Below are positions 41,172-49,606 of a stretch of DNA of 64,000 nucleotides, one piece after another; the first letter of the stretch is position 1, and each line of letters begins with the position of its first letter. This stretch comes from [Zimmermannella] faecalis ATCC 13722. GTDB taxonomy: Bacteria > Actinomycetota > Actinomycetes > Actinomycetales > Microbacteriaceae. A program made the position numbers and the translations under genes. A model generated the notes under the pieces. That model was given only the letters and a program-made list of their open reading frames with translations, made no database searches and was not told the origin of the DNA. Where the stretch lies: contig NZ_KB907083.1 of NCBI RefSeq assembly GCF_000381765.1, positions 57,853-121,852 of the forward strand, written 5' to 3'.

Positions 41172-42100
41172 TGCTGCTTGAGCCTTCCCTTATTGAGTAC
41201 GAGGTAGATGAGCGCGACGAGCGCATCCGACACGGTCGCACACAGGCGTGCGACCAACGTTACGACGATCGCTTGCGCAACCGGGATGTACGCGCTGAGG
41301 AGCGCGACAGCGACCGCCTCGCGCACCCCGAGGCCGCCGGGCACGAAGATCGCGAGCATGCCGATGATGCTCGCGAGGATGTAGGTCGCGGCGACGCCGA
41401 ATACCCACTCGGGCCGCATCCCCACCATCGATTCCATGATGAACACGAAGCCGATGCCGTTGAGGATGCGCGGAATGAGGTACCCGAGCTGGAACCCGGC
41501 GAGCGGCAGGGGCCGAATCACGTCGGTCTCGGCGAAGGGCTGACGCTTCACGAGCGCGAGCGCCCTGTTGAGCAGCCAGTAGAACGCCTTCGGGAAGAAG
41601 ATGATGAGCATCGGCACGACGACGAGCAGCGGCAGGAACAGGCCCGCGTTCGACGACAGCTCGTCGCTGAACATGAACACGACGGGAATCGAGAGCAGCA
41701 CGCTCGCGATCACCATGAGCACGTTCTCGTAGATGAACGAGTTCGTGACGGTCTTCTTGCTGAGGCCGACCTTGTTGCCCCAGGCGATCTTGTTCAGCAC
41801 CGAGCCGACCTGGCCGGGAATGTACTTCAGCACCCACGAGGCGGCGTGGATGCGCACGGCGTCGGAGGTCGACACTCGCGTGCCCGACATGTGGGCGAGC
41901 AGGCGTCCCCAGAGCAGGCCTGAGACGACGACGGCGAGGGTGAGGAGCACGGTGCCGCCGACGAGCCACCAGTCGAGGTGGAGGTCGACGTCGCGCAGCG
42001 CCTCGATGTTGTTCGACAGCGCGCGCCAGAACAGCAGCGCGATCGCGACGATGATGACCCAGGGCAGGATCTTCGACGCGACCTTGAGCGCCTTCTTCAA
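41168..42100 (-). CDS. lysylphosphatidylglycerol synthase TM-domain (flippase-like) protein
   Basis: This protein of about 310 residues has eight membrane segments and matches the membrane domain of MprF/AglD-type proteins (WVLKYIPGQVGSVLNKIAWG; FVPGGLGVREAVAVALLSAY near the end). The same domain occurs in lipid flippases and alone in polysaccharide clusters. No catalytic lysyltransferase domain is present. The start is apparently a TTG at 42100, three bases after the preceding stop. A role in moving a lipid-linked sugar intermediate is inferred. Confidence 0.8.
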   Translation of the reverse strand: MKKALKVASKILPWVIIVAIALLFWRALSNNIEALRDVDLHLDWWLVGGTVLLTLAVVVSGLLWGRLLAHMSGTRVSTSDAVRIHAASWVLKYIPGQVGSVLNKIAWGNKVGLSKKTVTNSFIYENVLMVIASVLLSIPVVFMFSDELSSNAGLFLPLLVVVPMLIIFFPKAFYWLLNRALALVKRQPFAETDVIRPLPLAGFQLGYLIPRILNGIGFVFIMESMVGMRPEWVFGVAATYILASIIGMLAIFVPGGLGVREAVAVALLSAYIPVAQAIVVTLVARLCATVSDALVALIYLVLNKGRLKQQ

Positions 42101-42103
42101 CGG

Positions 42104-43237
42104 CTACTTCTTCGCGTTGATCGAGCGGATGGAGTCGATCGACTTCTTCTGCGAGAACGGCACGCCGCCGTTCGGGTCGGCGTAGCCGAACGCGATGAGC
42201 ATGATCACGCGCTCGCTCGCGTCGAGCCCGAGGGCGCGCTGCATCTGAATCTCGAGCGGCTCGAAGTCGGGCCAGTTGATGATCGTGCTGCTGATGCCGA
42301 GGGTCTCGAGCCCGTAGATGAACGACATCGCGGCGAGCGACGAGTCGACATAGATCGCGTGGCGGTCGCGCGGGCTGAAGTAGCTCTCGAGCTTGCCGAC
42401 GACGACCGCAATGGCCGGAACCTGCTCGGAGTAGCCGCCCGTGCCGAACGGGATGCCCGCAACCTCACGCGCGAGCGCCGGGTCGGTGAAGATCTTGAAC
42501 TCGTACGGCTCCCGGTTGCACGCGGTCGGCGACTGGCGAGCGACCGCGAGGGCCTTGTCGACCAGTTCGACCGGCACCTCGCGCTGCTCGAACCAGCGCA
42601 CGCTGCGCCGGTGGGTGGCGAGGTTCAGCATCTGGTCGTAGGTGACCTCGGGGCTCGTGCGCTGCCCGGCGAGGAACGGCGAGCGCGACACGACGTCGCT
42701 CACCGCGCGGTCGGCCGGGTGCTCGTCGATGCCCTCGACCGGCTCGATCTGGCCGATGACGTTCTCGAACCGTTCTTTCGCCTCGGCGATCACCGGGTTG
42801 CTCAGGTCGACCATGTCGAAATACGCGCGCAGCACGTCGGTCGCCCAGGCGACCTCGTTCGGGTCAACGCGTACCGAGCCACTACGGCGGCTCAGCGCGC
42901 CCTCGAGGAACTCGATGGTCTCGCCGAGGTAGTCGAGCGCGAACACGTCGCGACGCGGCTGCATGACCATGCCCTTTTCGAGGCGGTGGATGTTGCGGCG
43001 CAGGCCGACGTTGTTGCGCTGCGGCCGGTTGATGTCGCGGTAGTAGTGGCTACGGCCCCGCAGCACGGCGTACTGCTCACGATTGAAGGTGGCGAACCCG
43101 ACGGTCGAGTAGATCGTCGCGGTGAGTCGGTTCGAGGCGGCGACCGCGAGCACGGCCCGGTTGGTGCCGTTGTAGACGGCGCGAACCTGTGGGTTCGCGA
43201 GCAGATTCTTGACGGTCGATTTCAGCTTCTTGAGCAT
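42104..43237 (-). CDS. nitroreductase-family protein with N-terminal extension
   Basis: This 377-residue protein has the canonical nitroreductase start HRRSVRWFEQREVPVELVDK only at about residue 207. FMN-binding features follow: SPTACNREPYEFKIF and the C-terminal IAFGYADPNGGVP. The first 200 residues contain NVGLRRNIHRLEKGMVM, a segment shared with nitroreductases in polysaccharide clusters, but are otherwise unrecognised. It is the first gene of a five-gene coupled operon. A redox role in sugar or lipid-carrier modification is possible; the family name alone does not define the reaction. AAGGAG lies 12 bases before the ATG. Confidence 0.82.
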   Translation of the reverse strand: MLKKLKSTVKNLLANPQVRAVYNGTNRAVLAVAASNRLTATIYSTVGFATFNREQYAVLRGRSHYYRDINRPQRNNVGLRRNIHRLEKGMVMQPRRDVFALDYLGETIEFLEGALSRRSGSVRVDPNEVAWATDVLRAYFDMVDLSNPVIAEAKERFENVIGQIEPVEGIDEHPADRAVSDVVSRSPFLAGQRTSPEVTYDQMLNLATHRRSVRWFEQREVPVELVDKALAVARQSPTACNREPYEFKIFTDPALAREVAGIPFGTGGYSEQVPAIAVVVGKLESYFSPRDRHAIYVDSSLAAMSFIYGLETLGISSTIINWPDFEPLEIQMQRALGLDASERVIMLIAFGYADPNGGVPFSQKKSIDSIRSINAKK

Positions 43238-43303
43238 GTGTTCGAGGTACTCCTTCTCACCCTGCCGTAATGGCAGACGTTCAAGCCTACGACAGCGCCG
43301 CCG

Positions 43304-43326
43304 CCGGGGCCATGGAAACGCCCCGG
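43304..43326 (-). terminator. weak hairpin after ugd
   Basis: CCGGGGC and GCCCCGG (7-bp arms, 9-base loop) lie directly beyond the ugd stop. No T-run follows. It may be a weak terminator. Confidence 0.3.
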
Positions 43327-43327
43327 G

Positions 43328-44677
43328 CTACCGCCCCATACCCAGGTACGTGAAGCCCGCCGACTCCCAGTTCGCGCGGTCGAGGCAGTTGCGGCCGTCG
43401 ACGACGACGCGACCGGTCGCGCGCTCGGCAACCTGCTTCGCGTCGAGCTCGCGGAACTCGCGCCACTCGGTGAGCACCGCGATGGCGTCGGCGCCGTCGA
43501 CCGCCGCGTCGATCGAGTCGACGAACGGCAGATCGCTCGCGAAGCGGGCGACCGTGGGGCCGGCCTTCGGGTCGGTGACGCGCACGGTTGCGCCCGCCGC
43601 GACGAGGCGGCGTGCGACGTCAACCGCGGGCGAGTCACGAATGTCATCGCTGTCGGGCTTGAACGCGGCGCCGAACACCGCGATCGTGCGGCCCTCGACG
43701 CTGCCGCCGAGCGCATCCGCGAGCTTCTCGACGACGCGCGAGCGCTGGCGCAGGTTCACCTCGTCGATGTCGGAGAGGAAGTCGAGGGTGTCGTCGAGGC
43801 CGAGCTCGTCGACGCGCGCCTGGAAAGCGCGGATGTCCTTCGGCAGGCAGCCGCCGCCGAAGCCGACGCCGGCGCGAAGGAACTTCTTGCCGATGCGGTC
43901 GTCGTAGCCGATCGCCTCGGCGAGGGTCGTGACGTTGCCGCCGGTCGCGTCGCAGATCTCGGCCATCGCGTTGATGAACGAGATCTTCGTTGCGAGGAAC
44001 GCGTTCGCCGACACCTTCACGAGCTCGGCCGTCGCGTAGTCGGTCGTCACCTTCGGGGTCTCGGTCCAGTCGAGCCCCTCGTAGGTCTCGCCTGAGAGGA
44101 TCTTCGCGTAGGCCTCGTCGAGCTTCGACTCGGCGAACTTCGCCTGCTCGGGATCGGCGGGCAGCCCGTACACGAGGCGGTCGGGGCGGAGCGTGTCGTC
44201 GACCGCGAAGCCCTCGCGGAGGAACTCGGGGTTCCAGACGACGATCGCGCCCTTCGGGGCAAACTTCTCGGCGAGCGACGCCGCGGTACCGACCGGCACG
44301 GTCGACTTGCCCGCGACGATCGGCGGGGTCGCCCCGCCCTCGGGCAGCACCGCGAGCAGCGCATCCGTCGCCGCGTGCACGTAGGTGAGGTCAGCGCCGT
44401 GGCCGTCGCGGCGCTGGGGCGTGCCAACCCCGATGAAGTGAATCTCGGCGTCGGCGGCGTCGGCAAAGTCGGTCGAGAACGTCAGCCGACCCGACTCGAC
44501 GTTGCGGCGAAGCAGCTCGTCGAAGCCGGGCTCGTAGAAGGGCGCCTTGCCCTGCGAGAGCAGGGCAACCTTGTCGGCGTCGGTGTCGATGCCGACGACC
44601 TGGTGCCCGACCTCCGCCATGCTCGCGGCGTGCACCGCACCGAGATAGCCACAACCGATCACAGAGAGTTTGCTCAT
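43328..44677 (-). CDS. ugd: UDP-glucose/GDP-mannose dehydrogenase family protein
   Basis: This 449-residue NAD-dependent dehydrogenase oxidises UDP-glucose to UDP-glucuronate, or a related nucleotide sugar to its uronate. The dinucleotide motif is VIGCGYLGAVHAASMA, KSTVPVGTA and EFLREGFAVDD follow, and the catalytic cysteine is in GFGGGCLPKDI near residue 260. UDP-glucose is the likeliest substrate by overall pattern. The ATG at 44677 is chosen over a TTG 9 bases upstream: TATCCT ends 8 bases before it, and the TTG would fall at the edge of that -10 element. Confidence 0.9.
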   Translation of the reverse strand: MSKLSVIGCGYLGAVHAASMAEVGHQVVGIDTDADKVALLSQGKAPFYEPGFDELLRRNVESGRLTFSTDFADAADAEIHFIGVGTPQRRDGHGADLTYVHAATDALLAVLPEGGATPPIVAGKSTVPVGTAASLAEKFAPKGAIVVWNPEFLREGFAVDDTLRPDRLVYGLPADPEQAKFAESKLDEAYAKILSGETYEGLDWTETPKVTTDYATAELVKVSANAFLATKISFINAMAEICDATGGNVTTLAEAIGYDDRIGKKFLRAGVGFGGGCLPKDIRAFQARVDELGLDDTLDFLSDIDEVNLRQRSRVVEKLADALGGSVEGRTIAVFGAAFKPDSDDIRDSPAVDVARRLVAAGATVRVTDPKAGPTVARFASDLPFVDSIDAAVDGADAIAVLTEWREFRELDAKQVAERATGRVVVDGRNCLDRANWESAGFTYLGMGR

Positions 44678-44685
44678 GATGCCCA

Positions 44686-44691
44686 AGGATA
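44686..44691 (-). promoter_or_regulatory. putative -10 element of ugd (leaderless)
   Basis: TATCCT on the minus strand (44691-44686) ends 8 bases before the ATG at 44677. No ribosome site is visible. Confidence 0.45.
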
Positions 44692-44785
44692 CCGGTGGCC
44701 GGTTGCCCCGAGTGCGCGCCCGGCCAGCGGGGTGACGTCGCGGTCGATCACCCTGCCGTGACGCGCAGTTTCCGAGTAGTGGTTC

Positions 44786-45928
44786 CTAGTAGTGGTCTTC
44801 GCGATCCTGCTGCGCGCGCTCACGGTCGAGCCGCTCGCGGTCGAGGTGCGGCTGCACGATCTGCTGAATCGCGTCGGTGCGCGGGAAACGCTGCACCTCG
44901 TCGACGCCGGCGATGTCGGCGGGCAGGTCGATCACGGTGTACTGCGTGCCCGCGACGTTCGGCCCGCCGAGCTGCACTCGCTTCACCCGCTCGAGCGTGT
45001 CTTCGAGCAGCACGCGGTTCGTGCGTTGCAGGTCGGCGATTACGAGCAAGACAAACGCCATGAACGAGGCGAGCAGCATGACCGAACCGAACAGCAGCGA
45101 TTGCACGTGGCCGCCGGCAGTGCCAAGCATCATGAGGATGAGGAAGCGCACGAACGGGATGAGCCCGAGCACGAGCATGATCGTGCCGATGGTGCCGAGC
45201 ACGACGTGCGGCTTAAACATGAGGAACGAGCGGGTGATCGCGGTGCCCGACTTGAACATGTGCTGCCAGATGTTCTTGAACAGGCGCGACTCGCGCGTCT
45301 TCGCGTTCGTCTCGACCGGTACCGAGGCGATGCGCAGGCGCTTGTTGCCCGCCTGAATGATCGTCTCCATGCAGTAGCTGAACTGCGTGACGACGTTGAG
45401 CCGGAACAGCGAGTTGCGCGAGTAGGCGCGGAACCCCGACGCCGCGTCGGGCAGCTTCGTGCCGGCCGCGCGATTCACGACGTCGGAGCCCACCTTCTGC
45501 ATCTGCTTCTTGAACGCCGAGAAGTGCGCGATCTTCGCGGTCTGGCGGTCGGCGATCGCGATGTCGGCCTCGCCCGCGATGACGGGGGCGAGGAGGTCGG
45601 GGATGCGCTCCTGCGGGTACTGGTTGTCGCCGTCGGTGTTCACAACGATGTCGGCACCGTGCGAGAGGGCGTAGTCGACGCCGTCGGTGAACGAGCGGGC
45701 GAGGCCCATGTTGCGGGCGTGCAGCACGAAGTGCTCGACGCCGAGCTCGCGCGCGACCTCAACCGTGCGGTCGGTCGAGCCGTCATCGATAACAAGGATC
45801 ACGACTTCGTCGACACCCGGAATCTCGCGCGGGATCGAGTTGATCACGAGCGGCAGGGTTGCTTCTTCGTTGAGGCACGGAATTTGGACAAAGACGCGCA
45901 TAGCTGGGGTTTTCCTGACGGATGCCAT
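44786..45928 (-). CDS. GT2 glycosyltransferase, polyprenyl-phosphate-sugar type
   Basis: This protein of about 380 residues has a GT2 domain (VQIPCLNEEATLPLVINSIP, VILVIDDGSTDRTVEVA, DIVVNTDGDNQYP) and two membrane segments near residues 260-320. It resembles dolichyl/polyprenyl-phosphate mannosyl- or glucosyltransferases, which could supply the lipid-linked sugar donors of the GT-C proteins in the neighbouring operon. The start at 45928 has GAGAGG about 10 bases upstream. A second possible start is the ATG at 45901. The 155-base divergent gap to the next gene holds no clear promoter. Confidence 0.85.
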   Translation of the reverse strand: MASVRKTPAMRVFVQIPCLNEEATLPLVINSIPREIPGVDEVVILVIDDGSTDRTVEVARELGVEHFVLHARNMGLARSFTDGVDYALSHGADIVVNTDGDNQYPQERIPDLLAPVIAGEADIAIADRQTAKIAHFSAFKKQMQKVGSDVVNRAAGTKLPDAASGFRAYSRNSLFRLNVVTQFSYCMETIIQAGNKRLRIASVPVETNAKTRESRLFKNIWQHMFKSGTAITRSFLMFKPHVVLGTIGTIMLVLGLIPFVRFLILMMLGTAGGHVQSLLFGSVMLLASFMAFVLLVIADLQRTNRVLLEDTLERVKRVQLGGPNVAGTQYTVIDLPADIAGVDEVQRFPRTDAIQQIVQPHLDRERLDRERAQQDREDHY

Positions 45929-46083
45929 CGGATGAGTACCTCTCGATGGTAGCGGCGGGGCGCCGATCCGGTTGACTGGCCCGCCGCTGTGCACAACTCA
46001 CGATCGCCCAGGACTCCTCCCCTACGATCGTCACGACCCCGATAGCTCCCGCCGCCTCGACGGCTTCCGCCCCGAGAGATCCC

Positions 46084-47037
46084 ATGACGAACCCGACACC
46101 GCCGCGCATCCTCGTGCTGCTCACGACCCACAACGGTGCCGACTTTCTCGCCGAGCAGCTCGACTCGGTGCTCGCGCAGCGCGGCGTCGAGGTGCACGTG
46201 CTCGCGTCAGACGACGCCTCGACCGACGCGACCACCGACATCCTGCGCCGCTACGCCGCCCGCGACACCGGCCGGGTGCGCATGCTCGAGCCCGGCGTCT
46301 TCGGCTCGGCAACCGCGAACTTCTTTCGCATCATGCGCGACGCCGACGTTTCGGGCTTCGACGCGGTCGCCTTCTGCGACCAAGACGACGTGTGGGTCGA
46401 GGGCAAGCTCGAGCGCCACTACGGCATCCTTTCGCTCGCCGACGGGCTCGACGGCCGCGGTGCGTACGCCGGCGTCTCGTCGAACGTCACCGCGTTCGAT
46501 GAAAACGGCCTGCGGCAGCTCATCGCGAAGAATCAGCCGCAGCGCGACGCCGACTACGTGTTCGAGTCGGCCGGCCCGGGCTCGACCTTCCTGCTGCGCC
46601 CCGAGGCGTTCCAGCTCGTGCAGGAGCGCCTGCGCGACCCGCGCTCGGCGGCCTCCGATACGGCGGCCCACGACTGGCTCGCCTACGCGCTCATTCGCGC
46701 GAGCGGCGGCCGCTGGTTCATCGACGGCGAGCCCTCGGTCGAATATCGACAGCACGACGCGAACGCGCTCGGCGCGAACGAGAGCCTCGCGCAGTACGCG
46801 AACCGCCTGCGCACGATCGCGAGCGGCGGCTTCCGTCGCAATGCCGAGTCGATGACCGCGGCGGCGCTCGAGGTCGCCGCGCCGTCGGAGCGCGCGCGGC
46901 TCGAGTGGACCCGCGACCGCCTCGCGCGCCTCACCTTCGTGAGCCGCCTGCGCCTCGCCCGACGGGTGCGGCAGTTCCGCCGTCGACGCCGCGATCAACT
47001 CGCGCTCGGGGTCACCTTCGTGCTGGGCATCTTCTAG
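46084..47037 (+). CDS. GT2 glycosyltransferase (rhamnosyltransferase-like)
   Basis: This 317-residue protein begins ILVLLTTHNGADFLAEQLDS with ASDDASTDATTD and FCDQDDVWVEGKLER. The latter is the metal-binding DxD/QDD pattern common in rhamnosyl- and related GT2 enzymes. A weakly basic C-terminal helix (RRVRQFRRRRRD) probably associates with the membrane. GAGAGAT lies 6 bases before the ATG. dTDP-rhamnose as donor is inferred from the locus only. Confidence 0.8.
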   Translation: MTNPTPPRILVLLTTHNGADFLAEQLDSVLAQRGVEVHVLASDDASTDATTDILRRYAARDTGRVRMLEPGVFGSATANFFRIMRDADVSGFDAVAFCDQDDVWVEGKLERHYGILSLADGLDGRGAYAGVSSNVTAFDENGLRQLIAKNQPQRDADYVFESAGPGSTFLLRPEAFQLVQERLRDPRSAASDTAAHDWLAYALIRASGGRWFIDGEPSVEYRQHDANALGANESLAQYANRLRTIASGGFRRNAESMTAAALEVAAPSERARLEWTRDRLARLTFVSRLRLARRVRQFRRRRRDQLALGVTFVLGIF

Positions 47038-47079
47038 CCCGGCAGGACCCGCCCAACGGCGCCGCGCGCCCGAAATCGG

Positions 47080-47085
47080 TACCTT
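47080..47085 (+). promoter_or_regulatory. putative -10 element of acyltransferase gene 2 (leaderless)
   Basis: TACCTT ends 8 bases before the ATG at 47094. No ribosome-binding site is present. Confidence 0.45.
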
Positions 47086-47093
47086 AGTCCCCT

Positions 47094-49046
47094 ATGGCCT
47101 CGAAGTGGATCCCCGAAGTTCAGGGCGTGCGCACGCTCGCGCTCGCCCTCGTCGCGGCCTATCACATCTGGTTCGGCAAGGTCTCGGGCGGCGTCGACGT
47201 CTTCCTCTTCATCTCGGCGTTCCTGCTCACGCGCTCGATGATCGAGTCGGCCGAGCGCGGCGAGCGGGCCCGGCCGTTCTCGACCATCCTCCGCCGCTTC
47301 GCGCGCCTGCTCCCACTCACGCTCACGGCCGTGCTCCTCATCGTCGCCGCCTCGCTGCTGTGGCTGCCGACCTCCGAGACTCCGATGATTCTCACGCAGG
47401 GCTTCGCGTCGTCGACGTACTGGGAGAACATCTACCTGCAGGGCCAGCAGATCGACTACTTCGCGGCCGACCGCAGCACCGCATCCCCCTTCCAGCACTA
47501 CTGGTCGCTCGCGGTGCAGGGCCAGGTCTTCGTGCTCTGGCCGCTGCTGTTCGCGCTGCTCTGGCTCGTCGCGAAGGTGACGAAGCTGGATACGCGCAAG
47601 GTCGCGCTCGGCGGGTTCGGCCTCGTGCTCGTGCTCGGGTTCGCGTTCTCAGTGCGCTACACCGAGGTGAACCAGCAGGCCGCGTACTTCGACATGTTCG
47701 CGCGGCTGTGGGAGTTCGCGGCGGGCTCGGTGCTCGCGCTCGTCATGCCGTGGCTGCGGGTGCCGGTCGCCCTGCGGGTCGTGTTCGGCTGGCTCGGCGT
47801 CATCGGCATCGTGCTGTGCGGTTGGGTGCTCCCCGTCGAGGCATCGTTCCCGGGCTGGGCCGCGCTGTGGCCGATCCTGTCGGCCGCCCTTGTCGTTATG
47901 TCGGCGGGCGCCGGGCGCTTCGGCGCCGGGGTGCTGCTCAACAACGACTTCATGCAGCAGGCCGCGAAATACAGCTTCGCCCTGTACCTCACGCACTGGC
48001 CCGTGCTCGTCGTCTACCTATTCGTTGCCCGCGTCGACGAGGTGTCGTTCATCGTGGGCGCGGGGCTGCTCGGCGTCTCGTTCGCGCTCGCGTGGGTGCT
48101 CACCCGCTTCGTCGAGTCGCCGATCAGCGACTACCTCGGCGGGCGCCGCACCCCCGTGATTGGCGGCTGGTTCGCGGGGCTCGGCCGGCTCGGCCGGGCT
48201 GCGGTCGTCGTCATCGCGCTGCCGGTCATCACGCTCGGCACGCTCGGCCTCGGCCAGGCGCAGCTCGCGTCGGCGACGACGCAGGCCCGGGCCGAGGCCG
48301 ACGCGCTCGACCTCGGCTCGTTCGGCGCGAGCACCCCCGACCTCGTCGGCACCGAGTCGGCGCAGGGTGGCACGCTCCAGCCGAGCGAGCTGCTCGTGCG
48401 TGACGACCTCGCGATGCTCCCCGACTGCGACGACGCGACCCTCGACGCGATCGACGAAGACCTCCACGAGTACTGCATGGGCACGAACGACGCCGACACC
48501 TGGGTCGTCGGCAACTCGCAGGCGCAGCAGTCGCTGCCGCTGCTCGACGGCGACGTGCAGGCGTTCATCTTCTTCGGCTGCCAGTTCGGCGGCGAGGGCG
48601 TCGAGCCCGACATCGAAGAGGAGTGCAACGAGTTCTGGGATGCGGCGACCGAGCAGCTGCTCGAGTCGCGCCCCGAGCGCGTGCTCGTCATGGCGACGCG
48701 CTCGTACGCGAACGACTCCGAGAACGAGCTGCCCGGCATCGAGGAGTGGATCACCATGATGCGCGACGCGGGCATCGAGGTGATCGCGGTGCGCGACGCA
48801 CCCCGTGCATCCTTCAACCCGTTCATGTGCACCGAGCAGTGGGGCATCGATGCCGACCGCTGCGCGTTTTCGACGTCGCTCGCGGCGCCGAACGAAAACC
48901 TGCAGGCGCGCTGCAGCTCGCGGGAGCGACCTACGTTGACCGCAACGCCCTCATCTGCCCCGACGGCGTGTGCACGCCGGTGCGCGGCGGCGTCTACGTG
49001 TTCATGGATTCGAGCCACGTCACGGCGACGTACCTTCGCACCGTGA
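47094..49046 (+). CDS. acyltransferase-3 protein with frameshifted SGNH domain
   Basis: This 650-residue frame is a paralogue of the protein encoded at 33.1 kb. It has a membrane acyltransferase domain (VQGVRTLALALVAAYHIWFG, STASPFQHYWSLAVQGQVFV) and the beginning of an SGNH domain (WVVGNSQAQQSLPLL near 475). From about residue 605 the frame departs from the family and ends in an unrelated Arg/Ser/Thr-rich tail. The expected C-terminus, with the MDSSHVTATYL catalytic block, lies in another frame. Two extra bases, or one missing base, in the GCGCG run at 48905-48912 would explain this. A sequencing error or a real inactivating mutation are both possible. Confidence 0.8.
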   Translation: MASKWIPEVQGVRTLALALVAAYHIWFGKVSGGVDVFLFISAFLLTRSMIESAERGERARPFSTILRRFARLLPLTLTAVLLIVAASLLWLPTSETPMILTQGFASSTYWENIYLQGQQIDYFAADRSTASPFQHYWSLAVQGQVFVLWPLLFALLWLVAKVTKLDTRKVALGGFGLVLVLGFAFSVRYTEVNQQAAYFDMFARLWEFAAGSVLALVMPWLRVPVALRVVFGWLGVIGIVLCGWVLPVEASFPGWAALWPILSAALVVMSAGAGRFGAGVLLNNDFMQQAAKYSFALYLTHWPVLVVYLFVARVDEVSFIVGAGLLGVSFALAWVLTRFVESPISDYLGGRRTPVIGGWFAGLGRLGRAAVVVIALPVITLGTLGLGQAQLASATTQARAEADALDLGSFGASTPDLVGTESAQGGTLQPSELLVRDDLAMLPDCDDATLDAIDEDLHEYCMGTNDADTWVVGNSQAQQSLPLLDGDVQAFIFFGCQFGGEGVEPDIEEECNEFWDAATEQLLESRPERVLVMATRSYANDSENELPGIEEWITMMRDAGIEVIAVRDAPRASFNPFMCTEQWGIDADRCAFSTSLAAPNENLQARCSSRERPTLTATPSSAPTACARRCAAASTCSWIRATSRRRTFAP

Positions 49047-49069
49047 CGGCCGCCCTGCGCGAGCCGTAG
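48909..49069 (+). pseudogene. displaced SGNH C-terminus of acyltransferase gene 2
   Basis: From base 48911 a different frame encodes LQLAGATYVDRNALICPDGV and MDSSHVTATYLRTVTAAL to a stop at 49069. This matches the end of the paralogue at 33.1 kb (ICPEGVCRPVVGG, DDNHMTQTFIRTLAG). It is the true C-terminus of the gene above, out of frame by two bases. Confidence 0.8.
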
Positions 49070-49075
49070 ACCCGA

Positions 49076-49606
49076 CTACCGCCCCACGAGGGTGAGCTGC
49101 GGCGCGAACAGCGACATGACGGCGAGTGCCGCGGCGCCGTTCTCGGGCGTGGATGCGGCGCACGCGTCTCGCACAACCCGCACGTGTTTGCCCGCGTCGG
49201 CCGCCGCGAGCGCCGTCGCGATCACGCAACAGTCGGTCGAGACCCCGCAGAGCGTGAGGTGCTGCGCATCCCGCGTCGCGGCGCGCAGCTCGTCACCCCA
49301 CTTGCCGAACGTCGGCAGGTCGACGGTGGGATGCGGCGAGAGCGCGGCTGCGCCCGGCACGAGGTCGTAGAGCGGGTCGTCGGCCGGTACGTCGGCGAAC
49401 GGCCACTCGGCGAAGTAGTCGCCCCACGACCCCGAGCGGTCGGCGGTCGGCAGCCAGCGGGTGACGACGACGCGGTCGCCGAACTCGGCCGCGAGCCGCT
49501 CGATGTTCGGCCAGGCGTCGGCGAACGCCGGAGTGCCCCACGGCGAGGTCTCTGGGCTCGCGAAGACGGCCTGCGGGTCGATGACGACGAGCCAGCCGTC
49601 GGTCAC
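49076..49606 (-). CDS. isochorismatase-family cysteine hydrolase
   Basis: This 176-residue protein has the isochorismatase-like fold: WLVVIDPQAVFASPE with the catalytic Asp, FGKWGDELRAA with the Lys region, and LCGVSTDCCVIATALAAADA with the nucleophilic cysteine. Family members hydrolyse amides such as nicotinamide, N-carbamoyl or ureidoacrylate compounds. Overlap by 4 bases with an NCS1 permease, which imports nucleobases or related cyclic amides, suggests a degradation pair. Its exact substrate is not visible. Confidence 0.85.
   Translation of the reverse strand: MTDGWLVVIDPQAVFASPETSPWGTPAFADAWPNIERLAAEFGDRVVVTRWLPTADRSGSWGDYFAEWPFADVPADDPLYDLVPGAAALSPHPTVDLPTFGKWGDELRAATRDAQHLTLCGVSTDCCVIATALAAADAGKHVRVVRDACAASTPENGAAALAVMSLFAPQLTLVGR

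Noticed and set aside
39939..41207. Long plus-strand frame antisense to the pyruvyltransferase gene
   Set aside because: It is an Arg/Val/Glu/His-rich shadow frame without domains, and the sense strand has all family motifs.
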